A stretch of 64,000 nt of DNA from Acidiflorens sp963847715 (GCA_963847715.1 CAWKAZ010000013.1:186001-250000); one strand, 5' to 3'. Shown: positions 15,393-24,194, counted from the first letter of the stretch. Numbers and translations: made by a program. The notes: generated from the sequence alone by a model not told the origin.

Positions 15393-15968
15393 TTACACGT
15401 GCGGCGCGGCAGCCAAGCCTACCCATGTGATCCACGCCGCCGTTGTCCAAAGCAGCAAGCCGAACGAAATCCCCACTACCTTTTGCCGAAGGCCAGCATC
15501 ATCCATGAAAAATCCGATCACGCCAATCGCGCATCCCCCCAACGCCGTCCCATAGTAGACAGGCGCGCTCAGCAACGGAGCCAGAGGGAAGAAATGAACG
15601 CCCACGATCAGCGCGATGCCGCACAAGATATAGTCCGCATAGTGCAGCACCCGGAGCACGATCACGGTCAAGGAAATCGCGACCATCTCGAGACCAAAGA
15701 TAATGTAAAAGCGGTGGGCGATTTCACGGTCGATTGCAATGTGTTCGGGCGTGGGAAGAATAGAAGTCGGGGCAATACTGGACGCGGTCCTGCCAAGGAT
15801 CACAATAGACGTCGCCAACGCGGCGCCAGTCGCCAGCAGCACAAGGCGAAACCAGATCGGTAATGGCCGTCCGCGGAACAGCCCAATCAGCAGCCAGACG
15901 ATGCCGAAGCCAAACATCACCGCGGCACCAGTCGCGATCCCGATCAAGGCACTTCGATCCACAACCAT
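15393..15968 (-). CDS. Multi-pass membrane protein, unknown
   Basis: A 191-residue protein with about six hydrophobic helices (for example ALIGIATGAAVMFGFGIVWL, FRLVLLATGAALATSIVIL, YADYILCGIALIVGVHFF). No recognised motif. It starts one base from the stop codon of the TlpA-like gene upstream on the same strand, so the two are almost certainly one transcription unit. Confidence 0.7.
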   Translation of the reverse strand: MVVDRSALIGIATGAAVMFGFGIVWLLIGLFRGRPLPIWFRLVLLATGAALATSIVILGRTASSIAPTSILPTPEHIAIDREIAHRFYIIFGLEMVAISLTVIVLRVLHYADYILCGIALIVGVHFFPLAPLLSAPVYYGTALGGCAIGVIGFFMDDAGLRQKVVGISFGLLLWTTAAWITWVGLAAAPHV

Positions 15969-16913
15969 TCAGCGCGCCATCGCCTTCTGCAACGCAGAAC
16001 GCAGTTCGTCGTACGAAATCGCTCCCGGATGGTACATCGCGACTTTGCCCACACGATTCAGCACGACCAACGTCGGTGTGGTGCTAGCGCCGTAAGCGTT
16101 GAAGTTCTGTTTGCTCAGCGGCACCGGCATATCCTGCAGGCTGGTGTAATACCGCGTGCGCACCGATTCGATATAAGCCTGCTCTTGCGCGGGTGATGCA
16201 TCCGCGCCCTGCGCCGCGTAACCATAGAGTTGTGTGGGCCCGATTACAACCAGGCCTTCGGGAGCAAACTCCTGCCGCAGGCGGGCGATGATTGGCGCTT
16301 CCCCTTTGCAGTCCACACACCAATGCGCCCAGAAAAACAGCAGGACTGGCTTGCCCTTCAGAGAAGTCAGCGTCGGCGGCTTGGGCCCGAGATATTGTGT
16401 CTCCTGCAACGGAGGCGCAGGCTGGCCGACAAGCGCCAGTAGGTTGAGGTTCTTCTGTAGCCGCGCCTTGACCGAGGTATTTCCGTATCGCACCAACGCC
16501 GACCGTAACAGGCTGACGGCTTGCACGTGCTGTCCTTTTGCGTCCATCGCCTGGGCCAGAACTTCATACGCAGCCCCCAAAGCTGCCGGCAAATGTAAGT
16601 CAGAATCCAGTTTGCGATTGGTCAGTTGCTGTTCCGTAAGACTGCGCGTCTCTTTGGCGTAAGCCAACGCTTTGTCCCACTGCTGGGCCGCTGCCGCCCC
16701 ACGCGCCAACCACGACAAAGCTTCCACATACTCCGGCGTCACTCCGGATTGCGCCTTATACCAGTTGAGTTCCCCCTCTGCAGCCGTGAAAGCACCCTGC
16801 GACGCCTGAGTGCGAATGTCCCCGACCAGGTCGGTTTGGGCATGCAAAACGCCTGTCCAGAGCGATAGGCCTGCCGCCACTGTCAATCCCCACTTCCCCA
16901 CGTAAATACGCAT
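15969..16913 (-). CDS. Secreted TlpA/thioredoxin-like protein with helical N-terminal domain
   Basis: A 314-residue protein: signal peptide (LTVAAGLSLWTGVLHAQ), a helical TPR-like region (WDKALAYAKETRSL, HVQAVSLLRSALVRYG), then a TlpA/AhpC-type redoxin domain from ~165 (LVGQPAPPL, KPVLLFFWAHWCVDCKGEAP). The WCVDCK CxxC is the redox centre. Probably a periplasmic thiol-disulfide oxidoreductase; the partner is unknown. Confidence 0.85.
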   Translation of the reverse strand: MRIYVGKWGLTVAAGLSLWTGVLHAQTDLVGDIRTQASQGAFTAAEGELNWYKAQSGVTPEYVEALSWLARGAAAAQQWDKALAYAKETRSLTEQQLTNRKLDSDLHLPAALGAAYEVLAQAMDAKGQHVQAVSLLRSALVRYGNTSVKARLQKNLNLLALVGQPAPPLQETQYLGPKPPTLTSLKGKPVLLFFWAHWCVDCKGEAPIIARLRQEFAPEGLVVIGPTQLYGYAAQGADASPAQEQAYIESVRTRYYTSLQDMPVPLSKQNFNAYGASTTPTLVVLNRVGKVAMYHPGAISYDELRSALQKAMAR

Positions 16914-17009
16914 AACTTGATGATGAATCAGGCCTTAGAAAGTTGCAAATGGGTTACTTCGCCCAGGTAACACCGGGCGACGCAGTACTTCTGTAAGAGC
17001 AAAATCCAC

Positions 17010-17037
17010 TTTTCATTTATTCGTGAATATGTACAAT
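17010..17037 (+). promoter_or_regulatory. Candidate promoter of the cold-shock gene
   Basis: TTTTCA (17010-17015), a 16-base spacer and TACAAT (17032-17037). Transcription from here would give a leader of roughly 120 bases before the cold-shock gene, which fits the long leaders of csp genes. Prediction from sequence only. Confidence 0.35.
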
Positions 17038-17082
17038 TTAGGTGCGTTTGACTTTGCGGCGGTACAGCAGTACCTGCTCTAA

Positions 17083-17112
17083 AGCGTGACCTGCCTGAGC
17101 GTGACCTGCCTG
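17083..17112. repeat. 15-bp perfect tandem duplication in the csp leader
   Basis: AGCGTGACCTGCCTG occurs twice back to back, about 55 bases upstream of the cold-shock start codon. Confidence 0.8.
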
Positions 17113-17165
17113 CACTATCCTGCGACTTTCAGCGCATACTTCAACAAAAGGAACACAGCAACATC

Positions 17166-17366
17166 ATGGAAACAGGAACAGTAAAGTGGTTCAACGACGC
17201 CAAGGGCTATGGTTTCATCAGCCGCCAGAATGGTGAAGACGTATTCGTGCATTTCTCCGCCATCCAGGCAAACGGCTTTCGCAGCCTGCAGGAAGGTCAA
17301 CAAGTTCAGTTCGACGTAGTCAAAGGCCCTAAGGGCTGGCAGGCAGAGAACGTCAAGGGCGTCTAG
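17166..17366 (+). CDS. Cold-shock protein
   Basis: A 66-residue CspA-type OB-fold protein with METGTVKWFNDAKGYGFI (RNP1) and VFVHFSAI (RNP2). Family role: single-stranded RNA/DNA binding, RNA chaperone. AAAGGAA precedes the ATG and a good intrinsic terminator follows, so it is monocistronic. The long leader may carry thermoregulation. Confidence 0.95.
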   Translation: METGTVKWFNDAKGYGFISRQNGEDVFVHFSAIQANGFRSLQEGQQVQFDVVKGPKGWQAENVKGV

Positions 17367-17397
17367 GCCACTTCCACAATTCGACAGATGCAAAAAG

Positions 17398-17429
17398 AAG
17401 GGCGGCTCACAAGGCCGCTTTTCTTTTTT
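17398..17429 (+). terminator. Intrinsic terminator after csp
   Basis: GCGGC (17402-17406) pairs with GCCGC (17414-17418), extended by A-T pairs, and is followed by TTTTCTTTTTT. Confidence 0.85.
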
Positions 17430-17462
17430 ATCAGCCTGGCGCCAAACCCATCCTTCCCCAAT

Positions 17463-17807
17463 TTACGCCGCCTGTTCCGCCTCGGCGACCGTTCCAAAGA
17501 ACCGGAAGAAGTTCTCTACACGGGTCACTTCGAGCGCCTGGTGAATGCGCTGATTCACGCCAACGAGAGCGAGAGTCCGGCCATCTTTCTGGCGGCTGAC
17601 ATAGGCTCCTACCAACACGCCGATGCCAGCGGAATCGGCTAGCGGAACCGCCGTGAAATCCAGCACCAGCGTGTGCGAGTTGTCAGCTCTCACCTTCGAT
17701 TGAAACCCGAACACGTTGGAGAGCGTCAGAGGGCCCGAAAGTCGCAGCACGCGGATTCCTTCGCGGGACCCGGCCAGTTCTTCAATATTCAGCGGACCGT
17801 CAGCCAT
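17463..17807 (-). CDS. STAS-domain anti-sigma factor antagonist
   Basis: A 114-residue SpoIIAA/RsbV-like protein: VLRLSGPLTLSNVFGFQ, LVLDFTAVPLADSAGIGVLV, with Ser59 in the DSAG motif as the likely phosphorylation site. Family role: when dephosphorylated it sequesters an RsbW-type anti-sigma kinase in a partner-switching cascade. No kinase or phosphatase partner is adjacent. Confidence 0.88.
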   Translation of the reverse strand: MADGPLNIEELAGSREGIRVLRLSGPLTLSNVFGFQSKVRADNSHTLVLDFTAVPLADSAGIGVLVGAYVSRQKDGRTLALVGVNQRIHQALEVTRVENFFRFFGTVAEAEQAA

Positions 17808-17873
17808 GCCAGAAATGTTAACGGCGAATGAAAGGATATGTGTTAAAGACTGATGAATTCCGCGAGCGGCGGG

Positions 17874-19259
17874 CTATTCGCCGCCTACGGTCAGGCCGTC
17901 GATTCGAATGGTGGGAGAGGCTACACTGCCCCGGAATTCCAGGTCGGTCGCGACCTCGGAAATGTTCTTGAACATATCCTTGAGGTTGCCGGCTACCGTG
18001 ATTTCCTCCACCGGATAAGCCAGTTCGCCGTTGACGATCCACAAGCCAGAAGCCCCGCGAGAGTAGTCGCCGGTCACCAGATTCGCACCATGGCCCAGGA
18101 ATTCCGTGACATACAGGCCATCCTTGATCTCGCCAATAATTTGCTTGGGCGATTTGCTGCCCGGCTCAAGAAAGTAGTTTCCCGGGCCAATGCCCGGCGT
18201 GCCGGCCAGTCCCCGCGAAGCGTTCGCGGTCGTCTGCAGGCCAAGCTTTTTCGCCGTATAGGTATTCAGAAGATACGATTTGAGAATTCCGTTTTCGATG
18301 ACCACCGTACGACGGGTGGGAATGCCTTCCCCGTCGAACGGCGACGTGCCGAAGCCGCCGCGCATCGTTCCATCGTCGATGACCGTGACGTTGGGAGCCG
18401 CAATCTGCTCTCCCAGTTTGCCGGCTAGAAACGATGCTCCGCGATAAACCGAGTCTCCATTCACGCCTTCGAAAATATGTTCGAGCATGGAGGCGGCCAC
18501 CATGGGATCGAGAACCACGGGTACATGCGCGGTCTTCACCTTGCGCGCCCCAAGGCGACGCAGCGTGCGGCGCGCAGCCTCTTTTCCGACGCTTTCCGCG
18601 GATTCCAGTTTGCTCAAGCTGCGGGCAACCGAGTACCAGTAGTCGCGCTGCATGCCGCCGTTTTCGTCTTGCGCAATCGGCACCGCAGACACCGAACAGT
18701 AGGAGCGGCGGTACTCGCCCACGAAGCCGTGAGAATTCGCCAGGACTTTGTGGCCGGTCGCGGCGTCAAACGATCCACCGTCAGAGTTCTTGATCCGCGC
18801 GTCGGAGTCGAGCGCGGCTTTCTCCGCCCGGCGAGCGTACTCGATTCGATCAGCCCCTGGGAGCGAGTAAACGTCTTCGTGATAAAGATCGAGGTCTCCG
18901 GGAAGCGATCCGAAATTGCCAGCGTCGGGAATTCCGGCGAAGGGGTCTTCGGATGTGATCTTGGCCAGTTCGAGCGCCGACTTCAGCATCCGCTCAATGC
19001 CCGCAGCCGAGAAATCGCTGGAGTAAGTGGAAGCCGCACGCTGCCCAAAGAAAACGCGGACGCCAATGGACCGGGAACCCGATTCTTTCAGGGTTTCGAC
19101 TTGGCCCAGGCGAACGGTAGTGGAGAATTCGTCGCCTTCGCGAACGACGCATTCGGCGGCCGTCGCGCCGCCGGACATGGCACGGCCCACTACCTCCGCG
19201 GCTAGAGACTTGAGACCGGTTACGGTTTGGCTAGAGCTAGGTTCTGTCGCTGTCGTCAT
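17874..19259 (-). CDS. pmbA: Metallopeptidase PmbA/TldE
   Basis: A 461-residue TldD/PmbA-family protein. It lacks the HExxxH of TldD, as expected for TldE, and has the family segments VRLGQVETLKESGSRSIGVRVF, PVVLDPMVAASML, DGEGIPTRRTVVIENG and the C-terminal GNLKDMF. With TldD it forms a heterodimeric zinc protease that degrades unfolded peptides and matures some RiPPs in enterobacteria. The tldD partner is on the same strand ~1.2 kb upstream, beyond an interposed toxin-antitoxin pair. Confidence 0.92.
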   Translation of the reverse strand: MTTATEPSSSQTVTGLKSLAAEVVGRAMSGGATAAECVVREGDEFSTTVRLGQVETLKESGSRSIGVRVFFGQRAASTYSSDFSAAGIERMLKSALELAKITSEDPFAGIPDAGNFGSLPGDLDLYHEDVYSLPGADRIEYARRAEKAALDSDARIKNSDGGSFDAATGHKVLANSHGFVGEYRRSYCSVSAVPIAQDENGGMQRDYWYSVARSLSKLESAESVGKEAARRTLRRLGARKVKTAHVPVVLDPMVAASMLEHIFEGVNGDSVYRGASFLAGKLGEQIAAPNVTVIDDGTMRGGFGTSPFDGEGIPTRRTVVIENGILKSYLLNTYTAKKLGLQTTANASRGLAGTPGIGPGNYFLEPGSKSPKQIIGEIKDGLYVTEFLGHGANLVTGDYSRGASGLWIVNGELAYPVEEITVAGNLKDMFKNISEVATDLEFRGSVASPTIRIDGLTVGGE

Positions 19260-19370
19260 TTCTTAATTCTGAATCTACCACGGCGGCCGAGAGGCCCGAA
19301 GGACTGGGTCCCAATTGTTTTGAGTGCGCGAATGACCCTTTGGATTCATGGCCTTCCGTCTACTTGTAAA

Positions 19371-19388
19371 TAATGCAAAAATGCATTA
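19371..19388. promoter_or_regulatory. Perfect palindrome upstream of the toxin-antitoxin genes, candidate operator
   Basis: TAATGCA-AAAA-TGCATTA is a perfect 7-bp inverted repeat ending 22 bases before the antitoxin ATG. AbrB-type antitoxins usually bind such a site to repress their own operon, so this is the likely operator. It is AT-rich in a GC-rich region. Confidence 0.6.
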
Positions 19389-19410
19389 CCATGGCGAGAA
19401 GAGGTGCGTT

Positions 19411-19692
19411 ATGGCGACATTGACCGTAACAGATCGAGGACAAGTAACTTTCCGGAAGAAGGTGATGGAGCACCTTGGGGTGGGGCCCGGCGGGAAAATT
19501 GAGCTGGAGCTCCTGCCCGACGGACAGGGCCTGCTCCGCGCAGCGCGCCCGACGGGTAAGATAGAAAGCTTTATCGGGATGCTGGCGGGCAAGTCGAAGA
19601 AGACCGCCACGCTTGAAGAAATCAACGAAGCCGCCGCGGCTGGGTGGGCGGGCACTCGCGGGCCTAGGAAAAGCTCTGCGGGCAGGAAATGA
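19411..19692 (+). CDS. AbrB/MazE-type antitoxin (VapB-like)
   Basis: A 93-residue protein starting MATLTVTDRGQVTFRKKVMEHLGV, a SpoVT/AbrB swapped-hairpin DNA-binding domain. A basic C-terminal tail likely wraps the toxin. ATG 19411 has AGAGG upstream. Its stop overlaps the toxin start (ATGA). Family role: neutralises the partner and represses the operon. Confidence 0.88.
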   Translation: MATLTVTDRGQVTFRKKVMEHLGVGPGGKIELELLPDGQGLLRAARPTGKIESFIGMLAGKSKKTATLEEINEAAAAGWAGTRGPRKSSAGRK

Positions 19693-20081
19693 AGATCGCG
19701 GTGGACACCAACGTTCTGGTGCGGGCCGTGGTTCAGGACGATCCTGAGCAGGCCGATGTCGCCTCCAAAACACTCAAGGCGGAAATACTCGCGGTCGCCA
19801 CCTCCTGTTTGTGCGAATTCGTGTGGGTCCTGCGACGGGTTTATGGGTTCAGGTCTCCGGCAATTGCGGCTGCAATACGCGAGCTGCTCGCAGCCGCGAA
19901 TGTCGAGACGAATCGTCCGGCGGTCGAGGCGGGGTTGGCGATGCTCGACGCGGGCGGGGACTTCGCCGACGGCGTGATTGCCTATGAAGGAAGATGGCTG
20001 GGCGGGGAAACGTTCGTGTCGTTCGACACGAAAGCGGTAGAGATGCTCACCGCGCAAGGGCAGGCGGCGCGGCTGCCATAG
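19689..20081 (+). CDS. PIN-domain ribonuclease toxin (VapC-like)
   Basis: A 130-residue PIN-domain protein: MKIAVDTNVLVRAVV (Asp6), an acidic residue in SCLCEFVWVLRR, GGDFADGVIAYEG (Asp) and FVSFDTKAV (Asp) make up the expected acidic Mg-binding quartet. Family role: endoribonuclease, commonly of tRNA or rRNA. The ATGA overlap with the antitoxin indicates translational coupling. The module sits on the opposite strand between pmbA and tldD. Confidence 0.9.
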   Translation: MKIAVDTNVLVRAVVQDDPEQADVASKTLKAEILAVATSCLCEFVWVLRRVYGFRSPAIAAAIRELLAAANVETNRPAVEAGLAMLDAGGDFADGVIAYEGRWLGGETFVSFDTKAVEMLTAQGQAARLP

Positions 20082-20089
20082 GGAGATGT

Positions 20090-20479
20090 CTAGCCGCGCT
20101 TTAAGACAAACCGAACTACTAGAGCCGAAGGAATGGCTCCGGCTAGGAACCATGGAATATAAAATGCAAACTGCCAAGTGCTATATTCGGATCCCGGTTC
20201 GCCTGCAAACCAAACAGGGGACCAGTAAAGACAGTACGTAAGAAAGACGGGCACAACGATAACCCAAAGCTTCCATAACCGCGAGGGTGATACTTGGCCC
20301 AAGAGCCAGACGATGGCAGAAGAAACGATAGCTATCAGAAGTGCGCCAGACCTAGCGACAGTGACTGGACCAATCTCACCAACTAGTTTGTCGTTGGAAA
20401 GTGCCTCGCAAGTCGTGCGAACCCATGGTCCCAAGTTACTGCATGAAACCGCCCGGATCCTTTCGCGCCGTCCCGCCAA
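20090..20479 (-). CDS. Small multi-pass membrane protein, unknown
   Basis: An open frame of up to 129 residues with three hydrophobic helices (ALLIAIVSSAIVWLLG, LWVIVVPVFLTYCLYW, FYIPWFLAGAIPSALVVRFVL). The start is uncertain: a TTG at 20479 would overlap the end of tldD by 44 bases, and another TTG lies at codon 17. The C-terminus is nine bases from the toxin stop codon. No family recognised. Confidence 0.45.
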   Translation of the reverse strand: MAGRRERIRAVSCSNLGPWVRTTCEALSNDKLVGEIGPVTVARSGALLIAIVSSAIVWLLGQVSPSRLWKLWVIVVPVFLTYCLYWSPVWFAGEPGSEYSTWQFAFYIPWFLAGAIPSALVVRFVLKRG

Positions 20480-21896
20480 CCGTCAGCCGATCGATCTTGA
20501 TCGTTGGAATTCCAACTCCCACCGGAACTGCCTGTCCGTCTTTGCCGCAAGTGCCGACGCCTTCATCCAATTTCAAATCGTTGCCGACCATCGAGACGCG
20601 GGTCAGCACGTCAGGGCCATTGCCGATCAACGTCGCGCCCTTAATGGGAGCAGTGATCTGCCCGTCCTCGATCAAATACGCTTCAGAAGCCGAGAAGACA
20701 AACTTCCCATTCGTAATATCCACCTGGCCACCGCCGAAATTCACGGCGTAAACGCCATTCTTCACCGACCGAATGATGTCTCCGGGATCGTCCTGGCCCG
20801 CAAGCATATAAGTGTTGGTCATGCGCGGCATTGGAATGTGCTCGTAACTCTCGCGGCGTCCATTGCCCGTATCAGCGAGCCCCATCAGCTTCGACGAAAG
20901 CTTGTCGCTCAAATATCCCTTTAAGATGCCGTTTTCGATCAGCACCGTTTCCTGCGTCGGCTGGCCTTCATCATCCACATTCAACGACCCGCGGCGCCAG
21001 GGCATAGTTCCGTTGTCAACGACGGTGCACTTTTCGCTGGCCACTCGCTTACCGATCAGCCCGGCGAACGCAGACGTCTTCTTGCGATTGAAGTCTGCTT
21101 CCAGTCCGTGGCCCACAGCCTCGTGCAGCAACACGCCAGGCCACCCCGGACCGAGCACGACTTCCATGTCTCCAGCCGGAGCTTCGCGAGCGTCGAGTTG
21201 GAGAATCGCCTGACGAGCCGCTTCTTTCGCGAAAAATTCTGGAGTCTTGTCGCCAAAGAAAAAGTCGAGGGCAACGCGACCACCCCCGCCAGAAGTGCCG
21301 CGGCCCGACGTCTTTTCGGTTTTTGCGATGCACGAAACATTGACGCGCGCGAGCGGCTGGGAATCTTCCGCAAAAGTGCCGTCAGACCCGACCACGAGGA
21401 TGTTTCTCAGTTCGTCGGCGTAGCTGGCCCGAACTTCCTTGATCCGCGGATCGTACCCGCGTGCCGTGCGATCGCCACGCATGAGGAGTTCGACTTTCGA
21501 AGTTATGTCCGCGTCGACCGAAGGTAGCGCGACAGGGTAGAGGCTGCGGGCCGGCTTCTGCTGGAATCCGGCAACCGTCGACTTCGCAGGAGCACTCGCG
21601 ATCAAGGCAGCGGTGCGCGCGGCATGAAGAATGCGCTGTGGAGAAAGATCGTCGGTGTAGGCGTATCCGGTGCGTTCGCCGGAAACGACGCGGACGCCGC
21701 AACCGGCCGAAATTCCCTGCGAGGCCGACTTCACCAGCGACTCGTCAACCATCAAAGAGGTCGAGGTCAGATATTCAAAATAAAGGTCAGCGTAATCGCC
21801 GCCCGCCGAAAGCGCCGCCGCCAGATAACTCTCAAGGTCTTGATTCGTAAGGCCGTAGTGCTCAAAGAAAAAATGCGCCTGTTGGGTAGTCACCAT
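20436..21896 (-). CDS. tldD: Metallopeptidase TldD
   Basis: A 486-residue protein with the zinc motif HEAVGHGLEAD (His258, Glu259, His263), VVDNGTMPWRRGSLNVDDEG and the C-terminal GTCGKDGQAVPVGVG carrying the third-ligand cysteine region. Catalytic partner of PmbA/TldE. The pair is normally adjacent or adjacent-like in this phylum; here it is separated by a toxin-antitoxin module and a small membrane protein. Confidence 0.94.
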   Translation of the reverse strand: MVTTQQAHFFFEHYGLTNQDLESYLAAALSAGGDYADLYFEYLTSTSLMVDESLVKSASQGISAGCGVRVVSGERTGYAYTDDLSPQRILHAARTAALIASAPAKSTVAGFQQKPARSLYPVALPSVDADITSKVELLMRGDRTARGYDPRIKEVRASYADELRNILVVGSDGTFAEDSQPLARVNVSCIAKTEKTSGRGTSGGGGRVALDFFFGDKTPEFFAKEAARQAILQLDAREAPAGDMEVVLGPGWPGVLLHEAVGHGLEADFNRKKTSAFAGLIGKRVASEKCTVVDNGTMPWRRGSLNVDDEGQPTQETVLIENGILKGYLSDKLSSKLMGLADTGNGRRESYEHIPMPRMTNTYMLAGQDDPGDIIRSVKNGVYAVNFGGGQVDITNGKFVFSASEAYLIEDGQITAPIKGATLIGNGPDVLTRVSMVGNDLKLDEGVGTCGKDGQAVPVGVGIPTIKIDRLTVGGTARKDPGGFMQ

Positions 21897-21994
21897 ATTT
21901 GGATGCCGACGAGTTTCGAAACGACTCTCGGGCTAGCTGCATTATCCCACGAGCGGCGCGCTGGTCTGTCTAACGCTGGATTACGAACGTCAGC

Positions 21995-23617
21995 GTGTAC
22001 CCAGACCACAAAAACGAACAATTTCTTAGGCCAACGATCACTGACGTGGAATGTGGCGAGCGAAATGATCTCTCGGTGACTCCCGAATCCCTCCAGCAGA
22101 CGCTCTCCGATTTCCTGACCAGCGCTCGTGCCGCCGTCGTTGTCGAAGATGGTGCCATCGCCTTCGATCTGGCGGAGTCGAAATATTCAATTTCAGGCGA
22201 GTACAACAAATGCCTGCTGCATCTGTGGTCGAGTGAACGGAATGTCGTTCGTCGCGTGCTCGATGCGGAGGTGAAGACGACGACCCTCCAGTTGCTGGTG
22301 CAGCGCATGGGCCAGAACCGGCCGACACGCCTCGACTTCTGTCGCGATCGCGACCTGCGCTCACCCGTCGCCCGACGTGCCGCACGCACTGCCTATGAAC
22401 CGAGGCTGCGCCGTGCTTTGGAGAGAAATTTCCCCGGTTGGAACGTAGTTCGGCTCACGACGAGCATGGACATCGAACACTCCTTCGGGCCCGCGTATCT
22501 GCGTGGTCTGCTGCGCCGTGGCCAACGCGCGCTCGCGATCGTCGGCGTCAACGATCAGGAAACGCAAGCAACTGTCGATGGCGCGCTCACCGTCGGAATT
22601 CTCTGGCTCGACGCGTGCCGCTTGGCGCAGCAGGAACGCCGCGTGGTCGAAGGGCTGACGTTGGTGGTGCCGAACGGCACGGCCGCTCTGACCCGGCAAC
22701 GCATGGCCCATCTCCATCCGACCGCCGCGAAATGGCAGTTGTACGAATTCGACCAGCGCCAAGACGCGCTAACCCAACTCGACACAGGCGACCGCGGCAA
22801 TCTCGCTACGCGTCTGGTACGCGCCGTCGATGAAGCCCAGGCGCGCGAGCGTTTCGCGGAGTCGATAACTCGCATCCGAGAAATTCTCCCGCAGACGGAA
22901 CTAGTGGTCCTCTCGCCTGCCGTGATTTCATTCCGATGGCACGGCATGGAATTTGCCCAGGCTCGCTTCGCTCATGATTCTCAAACTTTTCAGAGCCGGC
23001 AGGAAATTGCCTTCGGCGTCGGCCCAGAGGAGCGGGTGCTGAACGCAGAAAACGAAACACAGTTTGCCGATCTTGTGCGGCTCGCCGCGGCAGTCCGGCG
23101 TAAGGATGGCCCCAAGAACCACGCGTTATGGCGAATGCATCCGGAACGCTGGCTGGAATCGCTGGTCGCGGGTAACGTCGCCATCCTCGATGGACGATTG
23201 CGAAAGGAATGGGTCTATACGCAGGTGCCGGCTTTCGCTGCAGGTGATCGCGCCATGATCGATATTCTCGCCATGACTCCCGAGTCGCGCCTCGCCATCA
23301 TCGAACTCAAGGCCGATGAAGACATTCACCTCCCGCTCCAAGGTGTGGACTACTGGTCGCGGGTGGTCTGGCACCAGAGCCGGGGAGAGTTTGCGCAATT
23401 CGGCTACTTCGCAGGACAGCAGATTTCCTCGCAGAAGCCACTGCTAATTCTGGTAGCTCCAGCCCTGCACTTGCACCCGACTACGGACACGATCTTGCGG
23501 TACCTATCGCCAGAGATCGACTGGGAGGTGTTGGGGATTGGCGAACGGTGGCGAGAAGAAATTAAGGTCGTGTTCCGCAAGCGGCCAACGCGTGCGCCGG
23601 CGGCGATTCCCGCCTGA
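21995..23617 (+). CDS. Large conserved protein with putative PD-(D/E)XK nuclease domain
   Basis: A 540-residue soluble protein that I cannot place in a named family. The C-terminal third shows a nuclease-like core: Asp423 in AMIDILAM, then Glu437 and Lys439 in LAIIELKADEDIHLPLQG, followed by a helix (VDYWSRVVWHQSRG). This is the D-x(n)-E-x-K arrangement of PD-(D/E)XK enzymes, similar in style to NucS C-terminal domains. The N-terminal part is alpha/beta with no motif. GTG 21995 is the outermost start; a GTG at 22046 is possible. Nuclease activity is an inference. Confidence 0.65.
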   Translation: MYPDHKNEQFLRPTITDVECGERNDLSVTPESLQQTLSDFLTSARAAVVVEDGAIAFDLAESKYSISGEYNKCLLHLWSSERNVVRRVLDAEVKTTTLQLLVQRMGQNRPTRLDFCRDRDLRSPVARRAARTAYEPRLRRALERNFPGWNVVRLTTSMDIEHSFGPAYLRGLLRRGQRALAIVGVNDQETQATVDGALTVGILWLDACRLAQQERRVVEGLTLVVPNGTAALTRQRMAHLHPTAAKWQLYEFDQRQDALTQLDTGDRGNLATRLVRAVDEAQARERFAESITRIREILPQTELVVLSPAVISFRWHGMEFAQARFAHDSQTFQSRQEIAFGVGPEERVLNAENETQFADLVRLAAAVRRKDGPKNHALWRMHPERWLESLVAGNVAILDGRLRKEWVYTQVPAFAAGDRAMIDILAMTPESRLAIIELKADEDIHLPLQGVDYWSRVVWHQSRGEFAQFGYFAGQQISSQKPLLILVAPALHLHPTTDTILRYLSPEIDWEVLGIGERWREEIKVVFRKRPTRAPAAIPA

Positions 23618-23620
23618 GGC

Positions 23621-24166
23621 CTAGATTCCGATGCTCTTCCGCAGCATCACCAGTTGGCCAAGGTGATAGGCGTTATGATCCGCAAGCAGCAGTGCCTCGC
23701 GCAGAATCGTCTGGCCATCGCCCCATGGTACCCTCGCATAGAGATCAGTCTTGCGATTGGCGACCAGCCGTGCCATCGCCTGCAGATCGTTCTTGAAGGC
23801 GGCCATACTCGCTTTCCATGCTTTGTTGTTTGCAGGTGCCTCCGAAGAAGGCCAGTATCCTTCCGGCCACGCCGGTGAAACGTGCTTCGCGTTGCGGCTA
23901 AACTCCAGGATGTCCCATTGCGCGATGCGTATGTGCTCCAGCAGCATCCAGGCACTGTGCGGAAAGTTGGCAACTTTCGCTCCGGCTAATTGAACCGGCC
24001 AGTCGCCCACGGCCGCATCGAAGGTGGCGTGCGCTCCGCCTCCATCGAGCAGATAGAGAACATGATCGCGGAGAGACTGGTCGTGAGCAGACTGATCTTT
24101 TGCAGGTCGGGTTTCGGATTTCTTGGCTAATCGAGTTGCCTTTCGTGTCTTCTTCTTTGTAGCCAT
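23621..24166 (-). CDS. DinB-family protein with Lys-rich N-terminus
   Basis: The 181-residue product from ATG 24166 (MATKKKTRKATRLAKK) has a basic, disordered N-terminal ~25 residues and then a DinB four-helix bundle with metal-ligand candidates FPHSAWMLLEHIRIAQWD and ADHNAYHLGQLVMLRK. The frame is open upstream only because it shadows the neighbouring UvrC-like gene. Confidence 0.8.
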   Translation of the reverse strand: MATKKKTRKATRLAKKSETRPAKDQSAHDQSLRDHVLYLLDGGGAHATFDAAVGDWPVQLAGAKVANFPHSAWMLLEHIRIAQWDILEFSRNAKHVSPAWPEGYWPSSEAPANNKAWKASMAAFKNDLQAMARLVANRKTDLYARVPWGDGQTILREALLLADHNAYHLGQLVMLRKSIGI

Positions 24167-24194
24167 AGTGATTCCATTGTACGAAGTCGCGAAC

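Noticed and set aside
17874..21896. TldD/TldE pair as part of a RiPP (microcin-like) cluster
   Set aside because: No precursor peptide, transporter or modifying enzyme was seen nearby. The pair is common as a housekeeping protease in many bacteria.
19689..23617. VapBC-like pair plus PD-(D/E)XK protein as a defence island
   Set aside because: Surrounding genes are housekeeping, no further defence or mobile genes are adjacent, and the large protein is more likely a chromosomal conserved gene.
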